DNA of 64,000 nucleotides from Taklimakanibacter lacteus (GTDB lineage Bacteria > Pseudomonadota > Alphaproteobacteria > Rhizobiales > Aestuariivirgaceae): the NCBI GenBank assembly GCA_003576695.1, contig QOZQ01000015.1, positions 106,802 to 170,801 on the forward strand. Reading direction: 5' to 3'. How positions within the stretch are numbered: position 1 is the stretch's first letter; each line of letters begins with the position of its first letter. Made by a program: the position numbers and the translations under genes. Under the pieces are notes generated by a model. That model was given only the letters and a program-made list of their open reading frames with translations. It had not been told where the DNA came from and made no database searches. Positions 1 through 8,579 of this stretch are shown here, piece by piece.

Positions 1-458
1 GCGGCCGTGGTCGGGCTGATGCGCCCGGAAGGATTGGCGCTCGGCGCCACGACCGGCAGGCGCACCGCCTTGAGCAAGGCCTGGGCCAGGGGGTGTTTCG
101 GCACCCTGATGGCGAGGCTCGGCATGCCGGCGGAGGCGAGCAGCGATACCGGGCATCCCTTGCGGCGGGGCACCACCAGGGTCAGCGGCCCCGGCCAGAA
201 CAATTTGGCGAGCTCGCTGGCCTCCGGGCTGAACTCGCCCAAAGCGACGGCGTCCTCGAGCGAGGGCACATGCACGATCAGCGGATTGAAGCGCGGCCGG
301 CCTTTGGCGGCGAAGACCTGCGCCACCGCCGCGTCACGGGTCGCATCGGCCCCCAGGCCATAGACGGTCTCGGTCGGGAAGGCGACGAGCTTGCCCGCGA
401 TCAAGGCCTCTGCGGCTTGGGTGACGGAATGGGTCAGAAGCGTTTTCCCGGTTGCAAT
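1..458 (-). CDS. L-threonylcarbamoyladenylate synthase, Sua5/YrdC family (partial, C-terminus beyond window)
   Basis: Translating the reverse strand gives a clear YrdC/Sua5 domain: VAFPTETVYGLGADAT near the N-terminus, the AAKGRPRFNPLIVHV block, LFWPGPLTLV, LAIRVPKHPLA and APSANPSG just before the window edge. These enzymes make threonylcarbamoyl-AMP from threonine, bicarbonate and ATP for the t6A37 modification of ANN-decoding tRNAs, in the cytoplasm. The 3' end lies left of base 1, so I cannot tell a short TsaC from a long Sua5. No ATG lies at the expected start; an ATT (456-458) or a CTG (435-437) are the nearest in-frame candidates, so the 5' end is uncertain. It is divergent from the SDR gene. 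Confidence 0.85.
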   Translation of the reverse strand, partial: MATGKTLLTHSVTQAAEALIAGKLVAFPTETVYGLGADATRDAAVAQVFAAKGRPRFNPLIVHVPSLEDAVALGEFSPEASELAKLFWPGPLTLVVPRRKGCPVSLLASAGMPSLAIRVPKHPLAQALLKAVRLPVVAPSANPSGRISPTTA

Positions 459-490
459 TGAGGGAGGGTCTCTATAGCAGCTTGAAGAGG

Positions 491-1312
491 ATGACGTCAC
501 TTAAAGGCCGCACATTATTCATCACCGGCGCCTCGCGTGGCATCGGCCTCGCCATTGCGCTCAGAGCGGCGCGTGAGGGGGCCAATATCGCCATTGCCGC
601 GAAGACAGTCATGCCGCACCCCAAGCTCGAAGGCACCATTTACACCGCGGCGGAAGCCATCGAAGCGGCCGGCGGACAGGCGCACGCGCTCCAGGTCGAT
701 ATCCGCGATCAGGCCCAGGTCCAGGCTGCAGTGGATGCAACCCTGCATCGCTTCGGGGGCATCGATATCTGCATCAACAATGCCTCGGCCATCGCTCTCA
801 GCGACACGCTCAACCTCGACATGAAACGTTTCGACCTCATGCAGGCCGTGAACGGGCGCGGCGCCTTCCTGGTTTCCAAACTGTGCCTGCCGCACCTCCT
901 CAAAGCCCCTCATCCGCATATCCTGACACTGGCGCCGCCAATCAATCTCGATCCGCGCTGGTTCGCGCCGCATCTTGGCTATACGATGGCAAAATACGCC
1001 ATGAGCCTTGTCACGCTGGGTCTTGCCGAGGAATTCCGCGACCGTGTCGCGGTCAATGCCCTGTGGCCGCGAACCACCATCGCGACCGCGGCGATCGGCA
1101 ATATCGTGGGGGGCGACGAGATGATGCGGCGGTCGCGAAAGCCTGAGATCATGGCCGATGCCGCCTTTCTGGTCCTGACCAAACCGGTCAGCTTCAGCGG
1201 GCATTTCCTGATCGATGAGGATGTGCTCAAAAGCCATGGCGTCACCGATCTCGAAGGTTATAGACTCGACCCTTCGGTTGACCTGCAGCCCGATTTGTTC
1301 CTAAGCCAATAG
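491..1312 (+). CDS. SDR-family oxidoreductase, HSDL2-like
   Basis: Short-chain dehydrogenase/reductase of 273 aa. It has the Rossmann glycine motif TGASRGIG near residues 12-19, NNAS for cofactor-ring stabilisation, and the catalytic YTMAK (Y-x3-K). The insert after the glycine motif (KTVMPHPKLEGTI) and the ALWPRTTIATAA stretch resemble the hydroxysteroid-dehydrogenase-like-2 branch, in which the natural substrate is poorly known. A longer frame opens at 452, but the ATG at 491 starts directly at the conserved N-terminus and follows GAAGAGG, although with almost no spacing. The stop is two bases before the next gene's ATG, so it is probably co-transcribed with the deacetylase-like gene. The family call is firm; the substrate is unknown. 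Confidence 0.85.
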   Translation: MTSLKGRTLFITGASRGIGLAIALRAAREGANIAIAAKTVMPHPKLEGTIYTAAEAIEAAGGQAHALQVDIRDQAQVQAAVDATLHRFGGIDICINNASAIALSDTLNLDMKRFDLMQAVNGRGAFLVSKLCLPHLLKAPHPHILTLAPPINLDPRWFAPHLGYTMAKYAMSLVTLGLAEEFRDRVAVNALWPRTTIATAAIGNIVGGDEMMRRSRKPEIMADAAFLVLTKPVSFSGHFLIDEDVLKSHGVTDLEGYRLDPSVDLQPDLFLSQ

Positions 1313-1314
1313 CC

Positions 1315-2295
1315 ATGACGACATTGCTGTTGCACCATCATGCAAGCCTCGCCCACGAAAACCCGCCGGGCCACCCCGAGCGGGTCGACCGCATCAAGGC
1401 GATCAACCAGATCCTGTCGCATTCCCATTTCAAGCCCTTGAAGCGCAAGCAGGCGCCCACCGCACGCGATGAGGATATCATCCGCGCCCATCCCGACGGC
1501 TATCTGCGCCAGATCCGCGAGGCCTCGCCGGAAGACGGCTTCGCCCAGATCGACATGGACACCTTCATGTCGCCGGGCTCGCTGGAAGCGGCCTTGCGCG
1601 GCGCCGGTGCCGCGGTCGCTGCGGTCGACGCCGTCTTCAGCGGCGAGGCTGACAATGCCTTCTGCGCCATGCGACCGCCCGGCCATCATGCCGAAGCGCG
1701 CCGGGCCATGGGTTTCTGCCTGTTCAACAATGCCGCCATCGCCGCCCTCTATGCGCGCGAGCGCTTCGATGCCGAACGCGTCGCCGTGGTCGATTTCGAC
1801 GTGCATCACGGCAATGGCACCCAGGACATCTTCTGGAACGACAGCGACCTTTTCTATGGCTCGACCCACCAGATGCCGCTCTACCCCGGCACGGGTGCGG
1901 CGTCAGAGACCGGTGTCGGCAACATCTTCAATGCCCCATTGCGTGAAGGCGACGGCGGCGTTGAATTCCGCACCGCGATGGCGACCAGGATACTGCCGGC
2001 TCTCGATGCCTTCGGCCCCGACCTGGTGATCATCTCGGCGGGCTTCGATGCGCATCGCGAAGACCCTCTGGGCGGCCTCAGCTTCACCGAGGAGGACTTC
2101 GTCTGGGCGACCCTCAACGTGATGGAAGTCGCCGACAAGCATGCCGAAGGGCGCGTTGTATCGGTGCTCGAAGGCGGCTATGACCTCAGGGCGCTTGCCG
2201 CTTCGGTCGCCGTGCATGTCCAGGCGCTGATCCGCGGCACCGGCGATCTTCTGGCGCGGACGCCGGACAATGAGGATGATGACGATGGCGAATGA
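1315..2295 (+). CDS. histone deacetylase-family (HDAC-like) amidohydrolase
   Basis: A 326-aa arginase/deacetylase-fold protein. Class II HDAC signatures are all present: [12 protein letters not shown] at the N-terminus, RPPGHHAE from residue 120 (tandem catalytic histidines), [11 protein letters not shown] from residue 160 (zinc ligands), [14 protein letters not shown] (third zinc Asp) and EGGYDL near the C-terminus. Bacterial members deacetylate acetyl-lysine, acetylpolyamines or small amides; the sequence does not settle which. The acidic C-terminal tail (NEDDDDGE) overlaps the start of xseB by a few bases. The position between an SDR gene and xseB is typical of an alphaproteobacterial housekeeping string. 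Confidence 0.9.
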   Translation: MTTLLLHHHASLAHENPPGHPERVDRIKAINQILSHSHFKPLKRKQAPTARDEDIIRAHPDGYLRQIREASPEDGFAQIDMDTFMSPGSLEAALRGAGAAVAAVDAVFSGEADNAFCAMRPPGHHAEARRAMGFCLFNNAAIAALYARERFDAERVAVVDFDVHHGNGTQDIFWNDSDLFYGSTHQMPLYPGTGAASETGVGNIFNAPLREGDGGVEFRTAMATRILPALDAFGPDLVIISAGFDAHREDPLGGLSFTEEDFVWATLNVMEVADKHAEGRVVSVLEGGYDLRALAASVAVHVQALIRGTGDLLARTPDNEDDDDGE

Positions 2296-2533
2296 GAGGA
2301 CCGCAATCACCGCGATGAGCTTCGAGACGGCGCTGGCCGAGCTGGAAGATATCGTCGAGAAGCTCGAATCCGGCAAGGTCGACCTCGAATCCTCGATCGC
2401 CATCTATGAGCGCGGCGAGGCGCTGAAGAAACATTGCGAGAAGCTGCTGAAGGATGCCGAAGCGCGGATCGAGAAGATCACGCTCAAGGCGGATGGCACG
2501 CCGGCCGGCACGGAACCTCTGGATCCGGGGTGA
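2285..2533 (+). CDS. xseB: exodeoxyribonuclease VII small subunit
   Basis: An 82-aa helical protein with the XseB signature [19 protein letters not shown], then [21 protein letters not shown] and AEARIEKI. It binds the XseA large subunit to form exonuclease VII, which degrades single-stranded DNA to oligonucleotides. A frame opens at 2270 with several Met codons; I chose the ATG at 2285 because AGGA lies 8 bases upstream. The start overlaps the deacetylase stop, and the stop overlaps the GTG of tlyA, indicating translational coupling. xseA is not in the window. Confidence 0.92.
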   Translation: MANERTAITAMSFETALAELEDIVEKLESGKVDLESSIAIYERGEALKKHCEKLLKDAEARIEKITLKADGTPAGTEPLDPG

Positions 2534-3267
2534 CGCGCACGCGGCTCGACGAAGCGCTGGTCGCGCGCGGCCTCTATCCGACGCGCTCAAGGGCGCGCGA
2601 TGCGATAAAGCGCGGCACTGTCATCGTCGATGGCGTCATGATCACCAAACCCGCCCAGCCGGTGGCCGCCAATGCTGTCATTGCACTCACGGATGAAGCC
2701 CGCGCCTATGTGTCCCGCGCCGCCCTCAAGCTCAAGCACGCGCTGGATCACTTCCAATTGTCGCCGCAGGGCCTCAATTGCCTCGATGTCGGCGCATCGA
2801 CCGGCGGCTTCAGCGAAGTGCTGCTCGAGCAGGGCGCCCGCCATGTCACGGCCATCGATGTCGGCCATGACCAGTTCGCGCCGCCGCTCGCGCAGGATCC
2901 GCGCATCACGCTTCGCGAAGGCCTCAATGCGCGGGACCTCACCGCGGCGCAGATGGAAATGCCGCTCCAGTTCATTGTCTGCGATGTGAGCTTCATCTCC
3001 CTCAAGCTGGCCTTGCCCAAAGCTCTTGCTTTGGCGGCAGCCGGGGCCAGGCTCGTTGCGCTGATCAAGCCGCAATTCGAGGCTGGCCGCGAGGCCCTGG
3101 GCAAGGACGGTGTGGTCAAAAGCGAGACGCTGCGTCAGCAGATTTGCGACGATATCGCGTCTTGGCTTCAGGCCTCGGGTTGGCATGTGATAGGCTTGGT
3201 GCCGTCGCCGCTTGCGGGCGGCAGCGGCAACCAGGAATTCCTGATCGCGGCGGAGAAGTCAGCATGA
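2530..3267 (+). CDS. tlyA: TlyA-family rRNA (cytidine-2'-O)-methyltransferase
   Basis: 245 aa, starting at a GTG that overlaps the xseB stop (GTGA). An N-terminal S4 RNA-binding domain ([25 protein letters not shown], then a VIVDG turn) is followed by an FtsJ/RrmJ-type Rossmann methyltransferase with SAM motif I around D86 ([14 protein letters not shown]), [13 protein letters not shown] and LIKPQFEAG. TlyA proteins 2'-O-methylate C1409 of 16S and in some species C1920 of 23S rRNA; historically they were misnamed hemolysins. In many Rhizobiales dxs lies between xseB and tlyA, but here it is absent. The stop overlaps the next ATG. Confidence 0.9.
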   Translation: MTRTRLDEALVARGLYPTRSRARDAIKRGTVIVDGVMITKPAQPVAANAVIALTDEARAYVSRAALKLKHALDHFQLSPQGLNCLDVGASTGGFSEVLLEQGARHVTAIDVGHDQFAPPLAQDPRITLREGLNARDLTAAQMEMPLQFIVCDVSFISLKLALPKALALAAAGARLVALIKPQFEAGREALGKDGVVKSETLRQQICDDIASWLQASGWHVIGLVPSPLAGGSGNQEFLIAAEKSA

Positions 3268-4304
3268 CGCCTTTCGAAAGCCTCCACTATGCCGGCCGCC
3301 AGGGCGCGCGCGTCGCCTGGTATATGGGGCATTATTTCGCCTCGCGCCGCTTCCGCGCCGCGAAGCCGGCCGAGGAGCGCAAATCGGCAGGCGGCAAAGG
3401 CCCGGGCCGCAACTTCATCTTCGAGCAGATGGGCAATCTCTTCGCCCGCGATCTCGCCAATGTGGCCAAGGGTCACTATCCGATGCCGCGCGACCGCGAC
3501 GGCACGCTGCGCCAGGTTATCGAGACCAGCCGGCGCTATTTCGCCGATCTGCCGGCGGCCGCCGAAAGGAAAGCGCAAGGCCAGGGCGCTGAAGTCTACT
3601 CAGCCGAGCTTGCCGAGAAATTCCCCGCTTACTTCCTGCAGAACTTCCATTTCCAGACCGGCGGTTATCTGACCGAGGAGTCGGCGAAACTCTACGACAT
3701 GCAGGTCGAGGTGCTGTTCTCAGGCACCGCCAATGCGATGCGCCGGCAATGCCTGGTGCCGATCGCCGAATATCTGCGCCACAAGGACCAGCGCCTGATG
3801 GCGCTGCTCGATGTCGCCTGCGGCACCGGGCGTTTCCTGCGCTTTGCCAGGGAGGCCTTTCCCCGCCTTGCCGCGACCGGCATCGATCTCTCGGAAGCCT
3901 ATATCGAAGAAGCCTGCCAGCACGTGCAGCCTTATAAGGTCGAGTTCAGGTACGGCGCCGCGGAAACCTTGCCCTTTGCCGATCAATCCTTCGATATCGT
4001 CACCTCGATCTATCTCTTCCACGAAGTGCCCCCGGCGATCCGCCGCGCCATTGCCGTGGAATTCGCCCGCGTGCTGAAGCCGGGCGGCCTCCTGGTCTTC
4101 ATGGATTCACTGCAGCCCGGCGACATGCCGGAAGTCGACGCCATGCTCGAAGCCTTCCCGGTTAATTTCCACGAGCCTTATTATCCGTCCTATCTGCGCG
4201 AGGATCTGACGAATGTATTTGCTCAGGCAGGCTTCAAGGACGTGAGGGCTGAACCAATCTTCTTGTCAAAGCTGGTGACGGCAACGAAACCGGATCTGGC
4301 CTAG
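3264..4304 (+). CDS. class I SAM-dependent methyltransferase
   Basis: 346 aa. The N-terminal ~170 residues are helical, with a basic stretch (RRFRAAKPAEERKSAGGKGPGRN) and no recognised domain. The C-terminal half is a Methyltransf_11-type domain: LLDVACGTGRFL (motif I), GIDLSEAYIEEA, AAETLPFADQSFDIVTSIYLFHEVP and ARVLKPGGLLVFMDSL. This domain style is usual for small-molecule or quinone/lipid methyltransferases; the substrate cannot be read from the sequence. ATGA overlap with tlyA suggests the same operon. Its TAG stop is shared as CTAG with the convergent AraC gene, so there is no intergenic space. Confidence 0.82.
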   Translation: MTPFESLHYAGRQGARVAWYMGHYFASRRFRAAKPAEERKSAGGKGPGRNFIFEQMGNLFARDLANVAKGHYPMPRDRDGTLRQVIETSRRYFADLPAAAERKAQGQGAEVYSAELAEKFPAYFLQNFHFQTGGYLTEESAKLYDMQVEVLFSGTANAMRRQCLVPIAEYLRHKDQRLMALLDVACGTGRFLRFAREAFPRLAATGIDLSEAYIEEACQHVQPYKVEFRYGAAETLPFADQSFDIVTSIYLFHEVPPAIRRAIAVEFARVLKPGGLLVFMDSLQPGDMPEVDAMLEAFPVNFHEPYYPSYLREDLTNVFAQAGFKDVRAEPIFLSKLVTATKPDLA

Positions 4305-5395
4305 GCCGCATTCTGCTCGCGCCAGGCGACCGGACTCAATCCCGTCACCCGGCGGAATTCGCGATTGAAGTTCGATTTGGTCTGGAAGCCCGATTCGAAC
4401 ATCACCGCCGTCACCGCATGATCAGTGTCCTTGAGCAGGCGGCAGGCTTCAGCGATGCGGTGGTCATTCACATATTGCGAGACATTCTTGGCGGTCAGTC
4501 GGTTGATGGCGCCCGATATGCGCCGGGCCGGAATGCCGGCGCGGCGCGCCAGCCGCGTGAGATTGAGATTCTCGTCGCGATAGAGCTTCTGGGTCAGCAT
4601 CATGCTCTCGATGCGGGCGAGAATGTCGCGATCCTCCGCACTTGCCGGCACGCCCGGCGGCTCGGCATCGCGTTTTGTCTCGGGCTCGGGCTGGGTGCGC
4701 CCGGCAACGGACGCCGCCAAGCCGAGCAACATGAGACCGAGGATATTGGCGCTGCTGACGAGAGCCGCCACATTGGCGCCCTTCGCCCATTCGAAATCGA
4801 GCAGCACGATGAGATCGAAAAGAGCCGAGGCGCAAAGCGCGCCGGCGGCGATCTGCAAAGCGCGATAGGCCGGTAAGGCGCCTTCGAACCGGGCCTCGTC
4901 GAGCGCATCCGGACCGGCGCGGCCCATATTGAGGAGGACGAAGGCGTAAGCGACATAGAGAACGATAAGCGCCGCATCGATCAGTATGGGCCAGGCGATG
5001 ATCAGCAGAATGACAAGCGCGACGGGGCCTGCAAAAACCAGGTAAATCCAGCGGCTGCGAAAGCGATCATCCCCGCGGACCAGGCTTCTGAAGCTCGCAT
5101 ACACCAAAGGCGGCAAAGCAGCGGCGAGGACCGGCAACAGGAAACGAACCTCGGTAAAGCCATAACCCCAGCGCAAACCGACGCATACCGACTGCACGAC
5201 ACACAACGCGATCAGGGCCAGAAATGGCCGGTTGGTCCAGTTCTCGTCATTGCGGCGCAGGAGTGTGACGAACAGGATCGCGAGCAGCAGCGCCACGACG
5301 AAAGGCAAAGGCACGAAAAGCAAGAAAACCTCCGAAATCCAGGCAGGCAGGCCCGCACAATGGCCAAAATCGCGATCCGGGACGACCTCAAACAT
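4301..5395 (-). CDS. membrane-anchored AraC-family transcriptional regulator
   Basis: 364 aa from the ATG at 5395. The N-terminal ~220 residues form about seven hydrophobic segments (for example ISEVFLLFVPLPFVVALLLAILF and ALVILLIIAWPILIDAALIVL). A linker precedes a C-terminal AraC/XylS double helix-turn-helix (LNLTRLARRAGIPARRISGAIN; MFESGFQTKSNFNREFRRVTGLSP). This architecture fits a membrane sensor regulating a neighbouring gene. It is divergent from the exported hydrolase at 5473, its likely target (inference). The frame extends to an ATG at 5458, which would leave only 14 bp between the genes; the start is therefore uncertain. Confidence 0.85.
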   Translation of the reverse strand: MFEVVPDRDFGHCAGLPAWISEVFLLFVPLPFVVALLLAILFVTLLRRNDENWTNRPFLALIALCVVQSVCVGLRWGYGFTEVRFLLPVLAAALPPLVYASFRSLVRGDDRFRSRWIYLVFAGPVALVILLIIAWPILIDAALIVLYVAYAFVLLNMGRAGPDALDEARFEGALPAYRALQIAAGALCASALFDLIVLLDFEWAKGANVAALVSSANILGLMLLGLAASVAGRTQPEPETKRDAEPPGVPASAEDRDILARIESMMLTQKLYRDENLNLTRLARRAGIPARRISGAINRLTAKNVSQYVNDHRIAEACRLLKDTDHAVTAVMFESGFQTKSNFNREFRRVTGLSPVAWREQNAA

Positions 5396-5472
5396 GATCA
5401 AGGACGCCAGATGAGAGGCCAGGCTTGAGAAAGCGGAGCCTGCCCGGTTCCCGGGCATTCCGTGAGGTCTCC

Positions 5473-6546
5473 ATGAAAACCGCCCTGCTCCTGCTCTCCA
5501 TTCTGTTCGCCCTGGTCGCCGGCAAACCCTTATTCGCCGATGAATCCGTGGGCGTTCAAACCATCACCATCGCCTCACCGGCACGTGGCAAGGATCTCAA
5601 GGTCACCGTCTGGTATCCGGCCCGTCCGGGCGGCGAGCCGAAAATGGTCGGCGACAGCAAGCTGTTCCAGGGCGCGCCAGCCCTTGCCAATGCGCCTCTG
5701 GCCCCAGGCCGCTTCCCGCTCATCCTCGTCTCGCATGGTTCGGGCGCCCGGATCGAGAATCTGGGCTGGCTTGCGACAGGCCTCGTCCGGGCCGGCTTCA
5801 TCGTCGCCGGCCCCAATCATCCCGGTACCACCAGTGGCGATTCAACCCCCTTCGACACGACCAAGCTGTGGGAACGGACGAATGATCTCTCGATCGTCCT
5901 TACCGCCCTGACGAGCGATCCCACCTGGCAAGCCGCCATCGCCAAGAACGAGGTCGGCGTGCTCGGCTTTTCACTGGGCGGCAGCACCGCAATGGAGATT
6001 GCGGGCGCCAGGGCCAATCGCGAGGCCTATGCGCGCTATTGCGAGACCTATCCGAAGATGGCGGATTGTGTCTGGTTTGCCGGCGGCAAGGGATATATCG
6101 ATGGTGAAGCGGTGGTCAGCGAAAAGATCGATCTGCACCGGATCGACAAGGATCGCTTCGAGCAATCAAACCGCGATCCACGCATCAGGGCCGCCGTGCT
6201 TGTCGATCCAGGCCATGCCCAGGCCTATGACGTGCAAAGCCTGAAGGAGATCGCCATTCCGATGAACTTCATCAATCTCGGCGGGCCAGGCAAGATCCCG
6301 GTCGCCGTCATTGCGGACGAACTGGCGCGACTCGTGCCCAAGGCCACCTATGCACAGGTCGACGATGCGGTGCATTTCAGCTTCCTTGCCGAATGCAAAC
6401 CCGGGGGCGCCGCATTTCTGAGATCGCTCGGCGAGACCGACCGGCTCTGCGACGACGGCGGGGCAAGGTGGCGCGCGGATATCCATGCCGAACTCGTCAG
6501 GTTGATCGCGGCTGCTTTTGCCCGCAGCCTCAAGGCCGGCATGTGA
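5473..6546 (+). CDS. exported alpha/beta hydrolase (dienelactone hydrolase / PAF-acetylhydrolase-like)
   Basis: 357 aa, with a signal peptide (MKTALLLLSILFALVAG, cleavage probably after LFA) directing it to the periplasm. Core features: LILVSHGSGA (oxyanion region), the nucleophile elbow GFSLGG with its Ser, AAVLVDPGHAQ and a late DDAVHFSF whose His fits the catalytic triad. Cysteines in YCETYPKMADCVW and EC/LCDD could form disulfides. GTGAGG lies 6 bases before the ATG. It is probably a carboxylesterase; the substrate is unknown. It is divergent from a membrane AraC regulator that may control it. Confidence 0.82.
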   Translation: MKTALLLLSILFALVAGKPLFADESVGVQTITIASPARGKDLKVTVWYPARPGGEPKMVGDSKLFQGAPALANAPLAPGRFPLILVSHGSGARIENLGWLATGLVRAGFIVAGPNHPGTTSGDSTPFDTTKLWERTNDLSIVLTALTSDPTWQAAIAKNEVGVLGFSLGGSTAMEIAGARANREAYARYCETYPKMADCVWFAGGKGYIDGEAVVSEKIDLHRIDKDRFEQSNRDPRIRAAVLVDPGHAQAYDVQSLKEIAIPMNFINLGGPGKIPVAVIADELARLVPKATYAQVDDAVHFSFLAECKPGGAAFLRSLGETDRLCDDGGARWRADIHAELVRLIAAAFARSLKAGM

Positions 6547-6612
6547 TGATGATTTAGGCGGCTTTCGGCGGCGGCCGAGCGCGCCGTTGACCTCTGACAA
6601 AAGGCCCAATAG

Positions 6613-6647
6613 ACATGACTTCGGATCCGCGCAAGCCAAAGTCATGT
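6613..6647. repeat. 9-bp inverted repeat upstream of the HTH-TPR gene
   Basis: ACATGACTT (6613-6621) and AAGTCATGT (6639-6647) are perfect reverse complements separated by 17 bases, 21 bases before the downstream ATG. It could be a regulator-binding site, a transcript hairpin in the 5' leader, or part of a dispersed rhizobial repeat. The sequence alone does not decide. Confidence 0.6.
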
Positions 6648-6667
6648 TTTCAGGCATCTGCTGAGCA

Positions 6668-7876
6668 ATGGCCGAAGGACAAAGCAACGGCAATGGCCGC
6701 CTCAACAGCTGGAAAGAGATCGCGGCGTTTTTCGGCCGCGACGAACGCACCGTGAAGCGCTGGGAACATCAGCGCGGCCTGCCGGTGCATCGGTTTCCGG
6801 GCGACGGCCGCAGCCCGGTCTATGCCTATCGGCGCGACCTCGAAACCTGGCTGCGCAATGGCAAGGCCCCTGTTGCCCGCTCCGATGCCGCGGCCACGAA
6901 GCAACCCTCGCCGGAAGTGAAGGAGCTTCACCTCACCGGCGTCTATCTCTGGCAGAAGCGCACACCGGCGAGCCTCGCCAAAGCGGTCGAGACCTTCAAA
7001 CAGGTTCTGGTACTCGATCCGAACTACGCACCGGCTCATGCGGGCCTCGCGACGGCCTATGACCTCATGGTCGAGCAGGATGCGCTTTCATCGGTCGAGG
7101 GCTTTCCACTGGCGAAGGAAGCGGCGGAGCGGGCCATCGCACTCGACCCCGGCCTCGCCCAGGCGCAAAGCGTGCTCGCCGATATCGAGTTCTTCTGGCT
7201 GCGCCAGACCGAGCGCGGCCTCAAGCGCTTTGCGCTCGCCGCCAAACTCGAGCCCACCTCGGTGCAGACGCTGCATTGGCATGCCGAAGCGTTGCTTTAT
7301 TCCGGCCGCTTTGCCGAAGCGCTGGTCCAGATCGGGCGGGCGCAAGCGCTCGATCCGCAATCGCGCTCCATTCTGTCGGCCAAGGCGCTCATTCTCTTCC
7401 GCACCGGCAATCCGGCCGAGGCCGAGCGCTTGCTCATGCAGCTCGTCGCCAATGAGCCGGACTACCCGCCACCCTATTGGGGCCTGATCTTCATCCATCT
7501 CGCGCGCGCCGATCATGCGGGCTATCTCGACTGGTCGCAGCGGTTGTTTGACCTGAAGCGGTTCGCCGCCGGACAGGCGATTGCAGCAGCGGGCCGAACT
7601 GGGCTTGCGGCCTCCGGCATCGAGGGCATGGCGGCAGCGATGCTCGCCGCCGCCGAGCCTCATCATGCAAAGGGCGACGTCACCCATTACTACATGGCGC
7701 ATATTAACGGCCTCAAGGGCGATTGGCGCAAGGCCGCCCGCTTCCTCAAGCAAGCGCTCGCCAGTCATGAGGATTCAGTGGTCGACTACAGCGTCGATCC
7801 TGCCTTCAGGGCCGCGCAGGCGATCCCGCAATTCCAGGAGCTGATGGCGGAAACGACCCTGCCGATGATCAAGTAA
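6668..7876 (+). CDS. HTH-TPR protein (MerR/excisionase-like N-terminus, tetratricopeptide C-terminus)
   Basis: 402 aa. Residues ~10-65 form a helix-turn-helix resembling MerR/excisionase modules (LNSWKEIAAFFGRDERTVKRWEHQRGLPVHR followed by VYAYRRDLETWL). A short linker leads to TPR-like repeats (FKQVLVLDPNYAPAHAGLATAY, AERAIALDPGLAQAQSVLADI, GRAQALDPQSRSILSAKALI and others). It has no transmembrane segment, so it is probably a cytoplasmic DNA-binding scaffold. Targets are unknown. A 9-bp palindrome lies just upstream and could be autoregulatory. Confidence 0.82.
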   Translation: MAEGQSNGNGRLNSWKEIAAFFGRDERTVKRWEHQRGLPVHRFPGDGRSPVYAYRRDLETWLRNGKAPVARSDAAATKQPSPEVKELHLTGVYLWQKRTPASLAKAVETFKQVLVLDPNYAPAHAGLATAYDLMVEQDALSSVEGFPLAKEAAERAIALDPGLAQAQSVLADIEFFWLRQTERGLKRFALAAKLEPTSVQTLHWHAEALLYSGRFAEALVQIGRAQALDPQSRSILSAKALILFRTGNPAEAERLLMQLVANEPDYPPPYWGLIFIHLARADHAGYLDWSQRLFDLKRFAAGQAIAAAGRTGLAASGIEGMAAAMLAAAEPHHAKGDVTHYYMAHINGLKGDWRKAARFLKQALASHEDSVVDYSVDPAFRAAQAIPQFQELMAETTLPMIK

Positions 7877-7889
7877 ACGGGCAAAGAGA

Positions 7890-7916
7890 AAGGCGCGGAA
7901 CCTTGTCCCGCGCCTT
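7890..7916. terminator. bidirectional hairpin between convergent genes
   Basis: AAGGCGCGG (7890-7898) and CCGCGCCTT (7908-7916) pair perfectly around a 9-base loop. The hairpin lies between the HTH-TPR stop and the bioY stop, where a shared factor-independent terminator is expected. There is no long T-run on the plus strand, so termination strength is unclear. Confidence 0.65.
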
Positions 7917-7937
7917 CACCATCTCAAGGTAAAATAC

Positions 7938-8504
7938 TCAGCGCTTCGAGCTCAGATAGCTCCAGGCCGCCGGGAAAGCGATCGCCGCCAGGGCCGCCTT
8001 CAGGAGGTCACCCCAGATGAAGGGATAGAGACCGAGTTCGAGCACCTTGTCATAGCCGGTATATTGCGCGAGCCAGAGCAGGCCCGGAACATACACCACG
8101 GCAGCGCCGAGAACCATGATGGCGAACATGCTGATCACGCGACGGTCATGGCCACGCTCGGCGAACCAGCCGACAAGGGCTGCCGCCAGCACGAAGCCGA
8201 TCAGATATCCCCAGGTGAAGATCACGCCGGAGGCATTCTTGAATTCCGCGAAGACCGGCAGGCCCACGACGCCCTCGAGGATATAGAGAACCAGCGTCGC
8301 CGCGCCGAGGCGCATGCCGAAGGCCGCACCGACGGCGAGAACGGCAAAGGTCTGCATGGTGATCGGCACCAGCGGCAGCGGAATGGTGATCTGGGCGCAA
8401 ATAGCGATGAAGAGACTGCCCAAAACCGCCAGCAGCACCTGCTTTGTCCAGGATCCCGAAACCGGCCAGACGCGGCTTGCCAGTGTTGTCGTCGATGTGG
8501 TCAT
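7938..8504 (-). CDS. bioY: biotin transporter substrate-binding subunit BioY
   Basis: 188 aa, about six membrane segments. BioY family marks are AICAQITIPLPLVPITMQTFAVL and a following FGMRLGAATLVLYILEGVVGLPVF block. BioY is the S-component of the ECF biotin transporter in the inner membrane. No bioM/bioN genes are adjacent, so it either works alone, as described for solitary BioY proteins, or uses a shared energising module elsewhere. I see no clear full BioR operator in the 75-base upstream gap. Confidence 0.93.
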   Translation of the reverse strand: MTTSTTTLASRVWPVSGSWTKQVLLAVLGSLFIAICAQITIPLPLVPITMQTFAVLAVGAAFGMRLGAATLVLYILEGVVGLPVFAEFKNASGVIFTWGYLIGFVLAAALVGWFAERGHDRRVISMFAIMVLGAAVVYVPGLLWLAQYTGYDKVLELGLYPFIWGDLLKAALAAIAFPAAWSYLSSKR

Positions 8505-8579
8505 CTGTGCCCTCTTTTGCTTGATCGGCCCGGACTATAAAGCGGGCAGGTTTCGGTCACAACCTGATCTTTAGGCCTC

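Noticed and set aside
7..461. Two plus-strand open frames at the left edge
   Set aside because: They are antisense to the Sua5/YrdC domain gene on the minus strand.
8505..8579. BioR operator upstream of bioY
   Set aside because: Only a CTATAA half-site is present, not the palindromic TTATCTATAA-like consensus.
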